Source: an uncultured Pelagibacteraceae bacterium (GTDB lineage: Bacteria; Pseudomonadota; Alphaproteobacteria; Pelagibacterales; Pelagibacteraceae). From it: a stretch of 43,563 nucleotides of DNA. The translations under genes and the position numbers were made by a program. A model generated the notes under the pieces. The model did no database searches and had not been told where the DNA came from. It saw nothing but the letters and a program-made list of their open reading frames with translations. Every line of letters starts with the position of its first letter. Positions within the stretch are counted from its first letter, which is position 1. Location: the NCBI GenBank assembly GCA_902617625.1, contig CACMXJ010000008.1, positions 1 through 43,563 of the forward strand. Reading direction: 5' to 3'. This document shows, one piece after another, positions 18,254 to 28,461 of the stretch.

Positions 18254-18689
18254 TTTTTAAGAGCTTTTGCATTGAAATTATGGCTAAAATATAACCATCA
18301 GAACCTAGTCCAAATATTCCTCCTGTTGCAATATCACTAATAAGTGATTTTTGTCTAAATTCCTCACGTTTATATATATTAGAAATATGTAATTCAATAA
18401 TAGGTTTTTTAAAAATACTTAAAGCGTCTCTTATAGCGACCGATGTATGTGTAAATGCTGCAGCATTAATTATAATTCCATCAAAATTTTTTATGGAGTC
18501 TTGTATTATGTTAACTATTTGTCCCTCTATATTTGATTGAGAAAATTCAGCGATCAAACCTAATTCTTTAGATTTATTTAAACAAATTTCTTTTAATTCA
18601 TTAAAAGTAATAGAACCATATTGTGATTGTTCTCTTTCTCCTAATAGATTAAGATTTGGACCATTAATAATTATAATCTTATTATTCAT
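18243..18689 (-). CDS. aroQ: 3-dehydroquinate dehydratase, type II
   Basis: AroQ dehydrates 3-dehydroquinate to 3-dehydroshikimate in the shikimate pathway. The protein is 148 aa from ATG 18689. It begins with the type II signature IIIINGPNLNLLGERE, with the catalytic-loop tyrosine in QYGS, and has HTSVAIRDAL and the active-site ELHISN. The frame stays open for 52 more codons upstream, but that stretch is the reverse strand of thiS and carries no family similarity, so I reject it. Only 16 bases separate this start from thiS. Confidence 0.95.
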   Translation of the reverse strand: MNNKIIIINGPNLNLLGEREQSQYGSITFNELKEICLNKSKELGLIAEFSQSNIEGQIVNIIQDSIKNFDGIIINAAAFTHTSVAIRDALSIFKKPIIELHISNIYKREEFRQKSLISDIATGGIFGLGSDGYILAIISMQKLLKNEN

Positions 18690-18705
18690 TAAATATTTAT
18701 ATACG

Positions 18706-18918
18706 ATGAAAAAAAAAATAAAAATAAAAATAAATGGTAAATCAAATATAATAGATGATAAAACTAATCTATCTGTTCTTTTAAGGGATCTAAAGGTACC
18801 ACTTAGAAAAGTAGCTATTGAGCTGAATAGAGAAATAGTTGACAAAAAAAAATTGGATAAGATTTTTTTAAAAACAAATGATAAATTAGAGATTGTTCAT
18901 TTTATTGGAGGTGGTTAG
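18706..18918 (+). CDS. thiS: sulfur carrier protein ThiS
   Basis: ThiS is a 70-residue ubiquitin-fold carrier whose C-terminal glycine is thiocarboxylated to deliver sulfur for the thiazole ring of thiamin. The C-terminus HFIGGG carries the required Gly-Gly end. The [10 protein letters not shown] strand is typical of the fold. It lies two bases before thiG. With only 16 bases to the divergent aroQ start, there is no room for a TPP riboswitch, so any control must act from a promoter within aroQ coding sequence. Confidence 0.95.
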   Translation: MKKKIKIKINGKSNIIDDKTNLSVLLRDLKVPLRKVAIELNREIVDKKKLDKIFLKTNDKLEIVHFIGGG

Positions 18919-18920
18919 GA

Positions 18921-19694
18921 ATGGCACAAGATAAATTAGTTATTTCAAAAAAGATATTCAATTCAAGGTTAATTGTGGGTACTGGTAAATATAGAAACAT
19001 GTCAGAATGCGCAAAAGCTATTAAAATATCTGGTGCTGAAATTGTAACGGTTGCAGTTAGAAGAGTGAACATAACTGATAAAAAAAAACCTTTATTAATG
19101 GATTTTATTGATCCTAAAAAAATAACTTATTTACCAAATACTGCTGGATGCTTTAATTCTCAAGAAGCATTAAGAACATTAAGATTAGCAAGAGAAATAG
19201 GTGGATGGAAACTAGTAAAACTCGAAGTTTTGGGAGATAAAAAAAATTTATTTCCAGAAATGATCGAAACTCTTAATTCGACTGAAATTTTGACCAAAGA
19301 AGGTTTTGAGGTAATGGTTTATTGTAATGATGATCCTCTAATGGCAAAAAGATTAGAAAACGCAGGTGCGGCAGCTATAATGCCTCTAGCAGCACCTATT
19401 GGTTCTGGCTTAGGAATTTTAAATAAAGTAAATATACAAATTATTAGAAAGCAAACGAAATTACCTGTAATAATTGATGCAGGGTTAGGACAAGCATCCG
19501 ATGCTACAATCGCAATGGAGTTAGGGTGTGACGGTGTTTTAGTTAATACTGCTATTGCTAAAGCAAAAAAACCTTTTGTGATGGCAGAGGCATTTAAAAA
19601 TGCTGTTATTGCTGGAAGACAATCATATCTTTCTGGAAGAATTGAAAAAAAATTAATGGGTAATCCCTCATCTCCTAAAAAAGGAATTATTTAG
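18921..19694 (+). CDS. thiG: thiazole synthase
   Basis: ThiG forms the thiazole phosphate of thiamin from deoxyxylulose phosphate, dehydroglycine and ThiS thiocarboxylate. The 257-residue TIM barrel shows [10 protein letters not shown], the Schiff-base lysine context LVKLEVLGD (about residue 98), and [26 protein letters not shown] and the phosphate-binding [14 protein letters not shown] are also clear. Length is normal. It is encoded with thiS only. The other thiamin genes are not in this window. The stop overlaps that of the convergent rne by 8 bases. Confidence 0.97.
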   Translation: MAQDKLVISKKIFNSRLIVGTGKYRNMSECAKAIKISGAEIVTVAVRRVNITDKKKPLLMDFIDPKKITYLPNTAGCFNSQEALRTLRLAREIGGWKLVKLEVLGDKKNLFPEMIETLNSTEILTKEGFEVMVYCNDDPLMAKRLENAGAAAIMPLAAPIGSGLGILNKVNIQIIRKQTKLPVIIDAGLGQASDATIAMELGCDGVLVNTAIAKAKKPFVMAEAFKNAVIAGRQSYLSGRIEKKLMGNPSSPKKGII

Positions 19695-21465
19695 ATTTTT
19701 TATGATAATTTTTTTTTCTAAATGCTTTTTTTCTTACTTTAATAATTTTAGAACTCTTTTCTTTAAACTGAGTATCAAGATTTTTAAGTTTCTCAAAATA
19801 CTCTATTAATTCAATTGTTTTCTTAGATTTGTTTTTTATATCAATGATATATTCTGGAATAATCAAGGAATTGTCAGAAATTATATCTATCTTAATTTTA
19901 TTTTTTTTTTCAAAATAAGTTAAATTTTCAATAAAATTTTCTTTTAAAAAATCAGATATTTTTTTACATACTTTAAGTTCAACGTACTTAGCTTTATTCA
20001 ACACTGCTTTAAACTCAACTAATTTTAATATTTTTTGTGCGAAAGATTCATCTGTTAATCCAACTTTCCACCTAATGGCGCTCTCCCTTAATCTTTGCCT
20101 CGACATTTCTAGTAATCCAAAATTACTAATTCTACCTATTTGAATTCTTGCTCTATCTGATCTACATTTCTCTTTTAATCTTCTTTCAACCGTTTTTCTA
20201 TTACCGTAACTTAACATGTCTATGAAATCTATTATAATTAATCCAGACAAATCTCTGATTTTGATTTGTCTTGCTATCTCTTCAGCTGCCTCTAGATTTG
20301 TATCTAGTGCGGTGCTTTCAACATTTTTTTGTTTAATAGAGCTCCCTGAATTTATATCAATTGAAACAAGAGCTTCTGTAGGATTAATTACTAAATAACC
20401 ACCAGAATTTAATTTTACTTGAGTGTCAAATATTTGATTTAATTTTTGTTCTATACCTTCCTCTATGAATAAGGGAATTTTTCCCCTATATTTTTTAATT
20501 CTTTTAACCTGATAAGGCATTAGCATTTTCATAAAGTTTTGAGCTTTTTTATAACCCTCATTTCCTTCTATAAAAATATTTTTTGTATTTTCATCATACA
20601 TATCTCTTAATGTTCTATTAATTATTTCACTTTCCTGATGAATTAACGAGGGTGCAATCGCGTTAATAGCATTATCTTTTATTTGATGCCAAGATTTAAT
20701 TAAAGTTTCTAAATCATGATTTATTTCGTTTTTAGTTTTATTACTACCTGCAGTTCTAACAATCAATCCCATTTCTTTAGGTATTTCAATTTCATTTAGA
20801 ATGGATCTTATTTTTTTTCTTTCAGCTGGATTAAATATTTTTCTTGATATTCCACCTCCTTTAGGAGTGTTTGGCATTAACACAATATATTTCCCTGCAA
20901 TAGAAATAAATGTGCTTAATGCAGCACCTTTCTGTCCTCTTTCATCTTTAATGACTTGGACTAGTATTACTTGGTTTGGCTTGATAACTTCTTGTATCTT
21001 ATATCTTTTAAATTTATTTCGACTATTAAACTTTTTTTCTTTTTCTTGTTCTTGATCATTTTTTTCAGAATCTAAATTTTCTTTTTTATCTATGTCGATA
21101 GGATCGTCAACTTCTAAATTTCCTTTTGCTAGATTTTCTTCCTCTTTTTCCTCTACCTTTTTTGATAATTCCTCTCTTAATTTCTCTTCCTCTTTTTTGA
21201 TTATCTCTAAGTCACTTTTAGGTATTTGATAATAATCTGATTGTATGTCATTGAACGATAAAAAACCGTGCCTCTCCCTTCCAAAATCGACAAAAGCTGC
21301 TTGTAAAGATGGTTCAATTCTACTTACTTTACCAAGGTAAATATTATTTTTTATAAGATTATTTTTTGAGCCTTCGTATTCGTAATCTTCAATATTGTTG
21401 TCTGATTTAAGAACAACCCTGGTTTCATTAGGATGCGATGCATCAATGTATAAATTTTTTTCCAT
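19687..21465 (-). CDS. rne: Ribonuclease E/G, short form without the zinc-link motif
   Basis: An RNase E/G-type endoribonuclease for rRNA processing and mRNA decay. From ATG 21465 it is 592 aa. The N-terminus ([13 protein letters not shown], then the S1 domain with [21 protein letters not shown]) is clearly the alphaproteobacterial RNase E type, with a long acidic insertion inside S1 (about residues 85-145). The catalytic DNase-I-like domain has SIDINSGSS (about 368) and IIDFIDML (about 413). After [11 protein letters not shown], relatives have a CPxC zinc-link that holds the dimer. Here it is replaced by [11 protein letters not shown]. The long C-terminal degradosome scaffold is also missing. 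A further 23 in-frame codons upstream (to 21534) lack similarity. Confidence 0.93.
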   Translation of the reverse strand: MEKNLYIDASHPNETRVVLKSDNNIEDYEYEGSKNNLIKNNIYLGKVSRIEPSLQAAFVDFGRERHGFLSFNDIQSDYYQIPKSDLEIIKKEEEKLREELSKKVEEKEEENLAKGNLEVDDPIDIDKKENLDSEKNDQEQEKEKKFNSRNKFKRYKIQEVIKPNQVILVQVIKDERGQKGAALSTFISIAGKYIVLMPNTPKGGGISRKIFNPAERKKIRSILNEIEIPKEMGLIVRTAGSNKTKNEINHDLETLIKSWHQIKDNAINAIAPSLIHQESEIINRTLRDMYDENTKNIFIEGNEGYKKAQNFMKMLMPYQVKRIKKYRGKIPLFIEEGIEQKLNQIFDTQVKLNSGGYLVINPTEALVSIDINSGSSIKQKNVESTALDTNLEAAEEIARQIKIRDLSGLIIIDFIDMLSYGNRKTVERRLKEKCRSDRARIQIGRISNFGLLEMSRQRLRESAIRWKVGLTDESFAQKILKLVEFKAVLNKAKYVELKVCKKISDFLKENFIENLTYFEKKNKIKIDIISDNSLIIPEYIIDIKNKSKKTIELIEYFEKLKNLDTQFKEKSSKIIKVRKKAFRKKNYHKKSK

Positions 21466-21558
21466 AATTGTGTATTTGAATGTTTCATTAAATTTTATAA
21501 ATTTTGTATAATAATAATGCCTTATCTTTAACAAATTCCTATATATAATTAAATCAAA
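21466..21558. promoter_or_regulatory. Divergent promoter region, rne / PBP1A
   Basis: 93 very AT-rich bases separate the divergent rne and mrcA start codons and must carry both promoters. In other alphaproteobacteria an amiC-type amidase gene sits at this place. No remnant of it is seen. Confidence 0.4.
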
Positions 21559-23898
21559 ATGACAAAGTTATTCAAAAATATTTTAATTCTATTTTTAAGC
21601 ATTTCGTTGTTAACAGTGATTGTTATTTTTGGCATTTTATGGACTTTTTCTAATAATATCCCAGACTATAAATTTCTTAAAAATTATAAGCCGCCAGTAT
21701 CAAGCAAAATGTACTCAGGTAATGGAGACTTAGTTGCTGATTTTTCTAAGGAAAAAAGGATTTTTGTTCCATATAGTGCTATTCCTTCAAATGTTATAAA
21801 CGCTTTTTTGTCTGCCGAAGATAAAAATTTTTTTACTCATCCTGGTGTTGATGCAAAAGGTGTCCTTAGAGCAACATTTAATAATATAACCAATATAATG
21901 ACCTCGAAAAGACTTGAGGGCGCTTCTACAATAACCCAGCAGGTCGCAAAAAATTTTTTATTAACTAATGAAGTTAGTATTAATCGAAAAATTAAAGAGG
22001 CAATTTTAGCATTTAGAATTGAAAGAGCTTTAAATAAAGAGAGAATATTAGAATTATATCTCAATCAAATATATTTGGGTAGTGGAGCTTATGGTGTTGC
22101 TGCTGCAAGTTTAGAATATTTTGATAAGTCAATTAAAGAACTAAATTATGCAGAAGCTGCATTGTTAGCAGCTTTACCAAAAGCTCCTAGTAGATATAAC
22201 CCTTATAACAATATTGATTTAGCAAAATTTAGAAGAGATTTAGTTTTAAAAAATTTAAATCAAAATGGATTTTTAAATCTCGAAAAATATAATGAATACA
22301 AAAATCAAAATATTAAATTAAAAAAAAAGAAAAAAATTTATTTAGAGGATGCACAGTATTATATCGAAGATGTTAGAAAAAATATAATAGACAAACTAAC
22401 TTATGAAAAAGTTTACAAACAAGGTTATAATATAAATACACCAATCAATTTAAACTTACAAAAAATTGCTACAGAATCTTTAAGAAATGGTTTAACCGCT
22501 TATGATCAAAGAAAAGGTTGGCGTGGACCAATTACAAATATAAAATATTCTGATAATTGGCATAAAAATATACATAAAAAATATAAATTAGAGAATTCTA
22601 TTAGTTGGGAAATAGCAATTGTAAAAGAAATAGGTCAATTTCAAACTAAAATTGAAACTAAAGATGAATTAAATGGCCTAATAAAATTTAATGAAATTTC
22701 ATGGACTAAAAAAGAGTTTGAAGATTTACTCAAAGTTGGCGATTTAATTTATGTTAAGAAAGTTAAAGATAACTTTTATAGTTTAAAACAACTTCCAAAA
22801 ATTAATGGTGGCATTGTTGTAATGGACCCTTACACAGGACGGGTTTTAGCCCTAAGTGGAGGATTTAGTTTTAAATCAAGTGAATTTAATAGAGCTACCC
22901 AAGCTCTAAGACAACCTGGTTCAGCATTTAAACCATTTGTATATGCGTTAGCGTTAGAAAATAAATATACTCCATCATCTTTAGTGCTTGATGCACCTCT
23001 AGTATTAGATCAAGGAATTGATTTAAAAAAATGGAAGCCAGAAAATTATGGTAAAAAATTTTATGGACCCTCTACACTCAGAGTAGGGCTTGAAAAATCA
23101 AGAAACTTAATGACTGTAAGAATTGCTCAAAACTTAGGCGTAGATAAACTAGCGAAATTTTCTCAGGATTTAAAAATTTATAATAACCCTGAGGAATTAC
23201 TTTCAATTTCTTTAGGATCAGCTGAAACAACTCTTTTAAATTTAACTTCAGCTTACTCATCATTTGTAAACGGTGGAAAATTAATTAGTCCAATAATAAT
23301 AGACAGAATTCAAGACAGTGAAGGAAATACAATAATTAATAATGAAAATAGAAAATGTAGGAATTGTGATAAGATTTCATACACCGGTAAAGATTATCCT
23401 CAAATAGAGGATAATTATGTACAAGTAATGTCTGAGCAAACTGCATATCAAGTGACAACAATTTTAGAGGGAGTTATTAAAAGAGGAACTGGAAAAAAAT
23501 TAAGAGATTTACAATTAAATTTGGCTGGAAAAACTGGAACCACAAATGAAAATACTGATGCATGGTTTATTGGTTTTACATCAAATTTAGTGATTGGAGT
23601 TTATGTCGGAATGGATAATCCTAAACCATTGGGTAAATTTGAAACTGGATCAAAAGCTGCATTACCAATTTTTAGAGAATTTATTGAAAAATCAGTTAAA
23701 AAATCTGAAGCAAGGCCATTTAAGGTACCTGAAAATATGACACTAATGGTAGTAGATCCGTTAACTGGAGAAAAGGCTAAATTTAATTCAAAAAATATGA
23801 TTATTGAATCTTATAAAAGTAAAAATGTTTTAAATGGAAAAGTATTGTATTCTGATAACAATAGAATCGATACAAATAATATATTAAAGTTTTATTAA
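21559..23898 (+). CDS. mrcA: Penicillin-binding protein 1A (bifunctional transglycosylase/transpeptidase)
   Basis: A class A PBP that polymerises glycan strands and cross-links peptides outside the inner membrane. It has an N-terminal membrane anchor (about residues 7-30). The GT51 transglycosylase domain shows SAEDKNFFTHPGVD (about 83-96) and GASTITQQVAKNF (about 120). An OB-like insertion lies at about 300-410. The transpeptidase has SAFKPF (nucleophile Ser about 455), KSRNLM (about 513) and KTGTT (about 657). Length 779 aa is normal. Its stop overlaps the prfB start by one base (TAATG). The rne-mrcA-prfB neighbourhood is typical of alphaproteobacteria. Confidence 0.96.
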   Translation: MTKLFKNILILFLSISLLTVIVIFGILWTFSNNIPDYKFLKNYKPPVSSKMYSGNGDLVADFSKEKRIFVPYSAIPSNVINAFLSAEDKNFFTHPGVDAKGVLRATFNNITNIMTSKRLEGASTITQQVAKNFLLTNEVSINRKIKEAILAFRIERALNKERILELYLNQIYLGSGAYGVAAASLEYFDKSIKELNYAEAALLAALPKAPSRYNPYNNIDLAKFRRDLVLKNLNQNGFLNLEKYNEYKNQNIKLKKKKKIYLEDAQYYIEDVRKNIIDKLTYEKVYKQGYNINTPINLNLQKIATESLRNGLTAYDQRKGWRGPITNIKYSDNWHKNIHKKYKLENSISWEIAIVKEIGQFQTKIETKDELNGLIKFNEISWTKKEFEDLLKVGDLIYVKKVKDNFYSLKQLPKINGGIVVMDPYTGRVLALSGGFSFKSSEFNRATQALRQPGSAFKPFVYALALENKYTPSSLVLDAPLVLDQGIDLKKWKPENYGKKFYGPSTLRVGLEKSRNLMTVRIAQNLGVDKLAKFSQDLKIYNNPEELLSISLGSAETTLLNLTSAYSSFVNGGKLISPIIIDRIQDSEGNTIINNENRKCRNCDKISYTGKDYPQIEDNYVQVMSEQTAYQVTTILEGVIKRGTGKKLRDLQLNLAGKTGTTNENTDAWFIGFTSNLVIGVYVGMDNPKPLGKFETGSKAALPIFREFIEKSVKKSEARPFKVPENMTLMVVDPLTGEKAKFNSKNMIIESYKSKNVLNGKVLYSDNNRIDTNNILKFY

Positions 23899-24993
23899 TG
23901 GACGATAAATATTTAGATCTAAAAAAAGAAATAGAAAAAATTAACCACAGAGTAAAGGAGTATCTTTGAAAAAAATAAGATTTACTCAAAACTGGATGAT
24001 CTAGAGAAAAAAATGCTTGGTGCCAATTTTTGGCAAAATAAGTCAGATTCTCAAAAAACCATTAAAGAAAAAAAACTTTTTGAAGATTTAGTAAATTCAT
24101 TCAAAGACTCAGCTACTCAACTTAAAGATTTAGATGACCTTTATACTTTGGCTACAGATGAGAATAATCTTAATGTAAAAAAAGAAGTTATGGAAAATAT
24201 TAGAGAATTGAGATCAAAAGTTAAGAGAAATGAAATAAAATGTTTTTTATCTAAAGAGGCAGACTCATTTGATTGCTATGTAGAAATCCACGCCGGTGCT
24301 GGTGGCACTGAAAGTCAAGACTGGGCCAATATGTTAAGAAGAATGTATATGAAGTGGTCAGATGGTAAGAATTATAAGTGTAATTTAATAAGTGAGCACA
24401 AAGGTGAAGAAGCAGGAATTAAATCTTCAACTATAAAAATTGAGGGGGATTATGTGTTTGGGTGGCTAAAGAAAGAGTCTGGAATTCACCGACTTGTAAG
24501 AATATCTCCCTTTGATTCTGGGGCAAGAAGACATACAAGCTTTGCAAGTATTTGGGTTTATCCGGTCGTCGATGAAAATTTGAATATAGAAATACTAGAT
24601 AAGGACTTAAGAATTGACACCTATCGCTCAAGTGGTGCCGGTGGACAACATGTTAACACAACTGACAGTGCTGTTAGAATAACTCATATCCCATCAAAAA
24701 TAGTCGTACAATGTCAAAACGAGAGGTCTCAACATAAAAATAAAGAGACCTGTATGAATATGCTAAAAGCAAGACTTTATGATTTTGAAATGAAAAAAAA
24801 AGATGAAGAGAATCAAAATAATGAAGCTTCTAAATCTGAAATAGGTTGGGGTCATCAAATTAGGTCATATGTGCTTCAACCTTACAGACTAGTTAAGGAT
24901 AATAGGACAAACTTCGAAAGTACAAGCCCAGATAAAGTTTTAGATGGCGACATCGATGCTTTTTTAGAGAAATCTTTGTATCAAATTAAATGA
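23898..24993 (+). CDS. prfB: Peptide chain release factor 2, expressed by programmed +1 frameshift
   Basis: RF2 reads UGA and UAA stop codons. The gene starts at ATG 23898 (MDDKYLDLKKEIEKINHRVK) and runs 23 codons to an in-frame TGA at 23967. Skipping one base there continues the frame as EKNKIYSKLDDLEKKMLGAN to the stop at 24993, 364 residues in total. The specificity motif SPF (RISPFDSGARRHTSF) and the catalytic GGQ (SSGAGGQHVNTTDSA) identify RF2. A model starting at ATG 24013 would lose the first 39 residues and is wrong. Full RF2 length is recovered only with the shift. The asmA-like gene overlaps by 4 bases. Confidence 0.96.
23955..23970 (+). promoter_or_regulatory. RF2 autoregulatory +1 frameshift site
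   Basis: An internal Shine-Dalgarno-like AAGGAG (23955-23960) is followed by TAT and then the slippery CTT TGA (23964-23969). The spacing equals that of the classical RF2 site, where an SD, three bases and CUU UGA drive +1 slippage when RF2 is scarce. The base after the stop is A here, where the well-known E. coli site has C. Confidence 0.93.
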
Positions 24994-27188
24994 AAAAAAT
25001 AATTTTTAGATTTTTAATCTTTGTATTATTACTAATCTTTGGTTTTATTACTTATTTAAGCACGATTGGAATAAAAACAAATGCTTTTAACGATCAAATA
25101 ATTAAAGAAGTTAAAAAAATTAACAATCAATTAGAATTAGAGTTAGATAAAATTAGTATCATTTTAGACCCTTTTAAATTTAAATTAGTTTTAAAAACAA
25201 TTGGGGTCAATCTTAAGAATAAAAACAAATCAATTAAACTAGAGAGCATCAAATCTAATATTGATATAAAGACATTCATAAATAAAAAATTTTCGTTATC
25301 TGAATTAGATATAAATACTAGGACTATAGAGATAAAAAATTTAATTTCATTTATAAGATCAATTGAAGATAATCCGCAAATATTCTTATTAGAAAAGTTT
25401 GTGAAAAATGGATATTTGATTGCAGATATAAATCTTAAATTTGATCAAAAAGGTAATATCAGAAATGATTTTATTATAAAAGGATTTGTAAAAGATGGTG
25501 AAGTTAACGTTTTTAAAAAAATAAATTTATCAAAAATAAATTTTATTTTCAGTGTTCAAAATAACGAATTTAAATTTAAAGATATAAATTTATCATATGA
25601 TAATAATGATTTAAAGTTTCCAAAATTAACTTTAATTAAACAAAAAAATGAATTTTTGATATCAGGTAAAAACGAGAATAAAAATTTAGTTTTAGATAAT
25701 AAAAAGATAAATCAATTACTAAATAACAACCTTTCAAATTTAAAGTTTGAGTCTGCTGAGTTAGATTTAGAAAATATTTTTTCATTTAAAATAAATAACA
25801 AATACAAGATAGATGATTTAAAGATTAATTCTCTTATGAATTTGAAAAGTTCTAAAATTGTGAGCTCAAAAAATTTGAAAGATTTTTTTCCAGAGTTAAA
25901 TGAGACAATTGAGTTATCAGATCATCAAATACAAATTGAATATAAAAAAGATCTACTAAGCATTAAAGGAAATGGAAATATTCTTATTCAAAAAGAAAGA
26001 GATAATATTAATTATAACTTTTTGAAATCAAAAACAAACCTAAAATTCGATACCTCATTAGAAATCAAAAAAAATCCATTTCATCTAAATTTTTTGAATT
26101 ATAAAAAAGATCAAGATGAAAAACTAAAAATCGTTATTCTTGGGATAAAAAATTTTTTATCTAATGAAATCATTTTTAAGGATATCTTAATAGAAGAAAA
26201 AGATAATATATTTGAATTCAAAAATTTATCATTATCAAAGAAATATAAGATTAAATCTATAAGTATGGTAAATTTAGATTATTTTGATAATGACTTATTA
26301 AAAAATGAGTTATCTATCAAAAAAAAAGATAAAAATTATTTACTAGAATCTAACAGTTTTAATGCCACTAAAATTATAGATGATTTATTGAAAGCTGATG
26401 ATAATTTAGAAAGTGAAAAAATTTTTTCAAAAAATTTTAAACTAAATATTAAAATAAAAGAGGCTTTTCTAGATAAAGATCATTTAATAGATGATTTAAA
26501 TGGATATTTAACATTCAGCGACAATGAGGTAATTAATGCTAATTTACTAGGTGAGTTTTCTGATAATAAGAGGATTAATTTCACTATTAGATCCACTTCA
26601 AATGAAAAAATTATTACTCTTTATTCTGATTTAGCTAAGCCTTTTGTGAATAGATACAAATTTATAAAAGGTTTCGAAGAAGGTAATTTAAATTTTCATT
26701 CTGTTAAACAAAACAATGTTTCTAATTCAAAATTAATAATAGATAATTTTAAAGTACAAGAGGTACCAGCCTTAGCAAAATTATTAACTTTAGCATCTCT
26801 TCAAGGTATCGCTGACCTATTAACTGGTGAGGGAATAAGATTTACAGATTTTGAGATGAAATTTTCAAACAAGAATGAGTTGATGAAAATAGAGGAACTG
26901 TATGCCATCGGCCCTGCTATTTCCTTATTAATGGAGGGATACATTGAAAGTGATGATTTAGTTAGTCTTAGAGGAACGATGGTACCTGCAACGACAATCA
27001 ATAGAACCATATCCTCAATTCCTCTTCTCGGAGATTTTTTAGTAGGAAAAAAAGTTGGAGAGGGTGTTTTTGGTGTGAGCTTTAAAATTAAAGGTCCACC
27101 AAAAAAATTAAAAACAACTGTAAATCCTGTTAAAACTCTTACACCAAGATTTATTACTAGAACTCTTGAAAAAATAAAAAAAAATTAG
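24990..27188 (+). CDS. AsmA/YhdP-like membrane-anchored periplasmic protein
   Basis: A 732-residue protein with one N-terminal membrane segment (about residues 4-25) and a long beta-rich, Asn/Lys-rich body. The C-terminal 170 residues are the most conserved: VQEVPALAKLLTLASLQGIADLLTG, then LRGTMVPATTINRTISSIPLLG. This matches the AsmA-like C-terminal region found with DUF3971/YhdP proteins. Members of the wider AsmA/TamB/YhdP family are proposed to bridge lipids between the membranes. I infer a similar envelope role. It is coupled to prfB by an ATGA overlap. Its TAG stop shares bases with the tyrS stop. Confidence 0.8.
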   Translation: MKKIIFRFLIFVLLLIFGFITYLSTIGIKTNAFNDQIIKEVKKINNQLELELDKISIILDPFKFKLVLKTIGVNLKNKNKSIKLESIKSNIDIKTFINKKFSLSELDINTRTIEIKNLISFIRSIEDNPQIFLLEKFVKNGYLIADINLKFDQKGNIRNDFIIKGFVKDGEVNVFKKINLSKINFIFSVQNNEFKFKDINLSYDNNDLKFPKLTLIKQKNEFLISGKNENKNLVLDNKKINQLLNNNLSNLKFESAELDLENIFSFKINNKYKIDDLKINSLMNLKSSKIVSSKNLKDFFPELNETIELSDHQIQIEYKKDLLSIKGNGNILIQKERDNINYNFLKSKTNLKFDTSLEIKKNPFHLNFLNYKKDQDEKLKIVILGIKNFLSNEIIFKDILIEEKDNIFEFKNLSLSKKYKIKSISMVNLDYFDNDLLKNELSIKKKDKNYLLESNSFNATKIIDDLLKADDNLESEKIFSKNFKLNIKIKEAFLDKDHLIDDLNGYLTFSDNEVINANLLGEFSDNKRINFTIRSTSNEKIITLYSDLAKPFVNRYKFIKGFEEGNLNFHSVKQNNVSNSKLIIDNFKVQEVPALAKLLTLASLQGIADLLTGEGIRFTDFEMKFSNKNELMKIEELYAIGPAISLLMEGYIESDDLVSLRGTMVPATTINRTISSIPLLGDFLVGKKVGEGVFGVSFKIKGPPKKLKTTVNPVKTLTPRFITRTLEKIKKN

Positions 27189-28414
27189 CTTATTTCAACT
27201 TTGATATGCCTTTTTTTTCCCAAAGATAATTTAATTGTGTTATTTTCAAATAATTTTTCAATGATTATTAGCTTTTCATCATTGATAACTTGATTATTAA
27301 TTTTAACACCGCTGCCTTTAATCAATCTTCTAATTTCGCTTTTAGATTTTTCTAACTTGGAAAGAATTATTAGATCAATAATAGTTAACTTCTCGTTCAA
27401 TTGATCTTTTTTAATTGCAATAGAAGGTAGTGCAGAGCCCATTGAATTTTCTGAAAAAGTTTTTTTTGCTGTTTCTTCACTTTTTTTTGCCTCCTGTTCA
27501 CCATGGAGCATAGAAGTGGTTTGATTTGCTAAAATAATTTTTTGCTCATTAATATTTTTGTCTTTGATTTTTTCTATTTCATTAACACTTAAATCTGTGA
27601 AAAATTTCATGAATTTTGCTACATCTCTATCATCTATATTTCTCCAAAATTGCCAATAATCATATGGTGACAAAAATTTTTTATCTAACCATATTGCTCC
27701 ACTTTCAGTTTTTCCCATTTTAGCACCAGTCGCTAACGTGATTAAAGGAGTTGTTAAACCATATGTTTGTTGATTGGAATATCTTTTTATTAAATCTACA
27801 CCATTAACTATATTACCCCATTGATCAGATCCACCAATTTGTAATGCACAATTTTCTTTTTTATTAAGTTCTAAAAAATCATAAGCTTGTAAAATCATAT
27901 AATTAAATTCCATGTAACTTAGAGATTGTTCTCTATCCAATCTTGTTTTAACACTTTCAAATGTTAACATTTTATTTATTGTAAAATGTTTTCCAATATC
28001 TCTTAAAAAAGAGATGTAATTTAAACCTTTGAGCCACTCGTAATTATTAACAAATATTGGTTTTACATTTTTATTATTTGTATCTAAAAATTTTTTCAAA
28101 ATTCTTTCAATGTTTTTAGAATTTTTTTCAATTTCATCTTCACTTAAAATTTTTCGTGTTTTATCTTTACCAGATGGGTCTCCAATTCTTGTGGTTCCCC
28201 CACCTAATAATACAATTGGTTGGTGCCCATGTTTTTGAAGCATTCGTAAACACATAATTTGTAGGAGACTACCAACATGTAAACTTTCAGCTGTACAATC
28301 AAAACCAATGTAGGCTTTTATCTTTTTTTTATCTAATAAAGAAGATAACTCATTTTCATCAGTGCATTGATAAAAGTATCCTCTTTCTTTAAATTCTTTT
28401 AAAAATTTATTCAT
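27185..28414 (-). CDS. tyrS: tyrosyl-tRNA synthetase
   Basis: TyrRS (409 aa) charges tRNA(Tyr). It is a class I enzyme. The HIGH-like HVGS follows GFDCTAESL (about residues 38-50), and the KMSKS counterpart is KMGKTESG (about 233). The tyrosine-binding EFNYMILQAYDF and QIGGSDQWGNIVNG are intact. The C-terminal S4 RNA-binding domain (about 340-409) is present. The divergent anmK start lies only 47 bases away, an arrangement seen in other alphaproteobacteria. Confidence 0.97.
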   Translation of the reverse strand: MNKFLKEFKERGYFYQCTDENELSSLLDKKKIKAYIGFDCTAESLHVGSLLQIMCLRMLQKHGHQPIVLLGGGTTRIGDPSGKDKTRKILSEDEIEKNSKNIERILKKFLDTNNKNVKPIFVNNYEWLKGLNYISFLRDIGKHFTINKMLTFESVKTRLDREQSLSYMEFNYMILQAYDFLELNKKENCALQIGGSDQWGNIVNGVDLIKRYSNQQTYGLTTPLITLATGAKMGKTESGAIWLDKKFLSPYDYWQFWRNIDDRDVAKFMKFFTDLSVNEIEKIKDKNINEQKIILANQTTSMLHGEQEAKKSEETAKKTFSENSMGSALPSIAIKKDQLNEKLTIIDLIILSKLEKSKSEIRRLIKGSGVKINNQVINDEKLIIIEKLFENNTIKLSLGKKRHIKVEIS

Positions 28415-28461
28415 AAGCGTATAATTCTACAATATACAAATTTTGTTAAAAAAAAATAATA

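Noticed and set aside
18690..18705. TPP riboswitch upstream of thiS
   Set aside because: Only 16 bases lie between the aroQ and thiS starts, far too short for the element.
18690..18845. 52-residue N-terminal extension of aroQ
   Set aside because: It is the reverse strand of thiS, has no similarity to type II dehydroquinases, and the canonical start ATG 18689 directly precedes the family signature.
21466..21534. 23 extra codons before rne
   Set aside because: The RNase E family begins at the ATG at 21465, and the upstream residues are low-complexity AT-rich translation.
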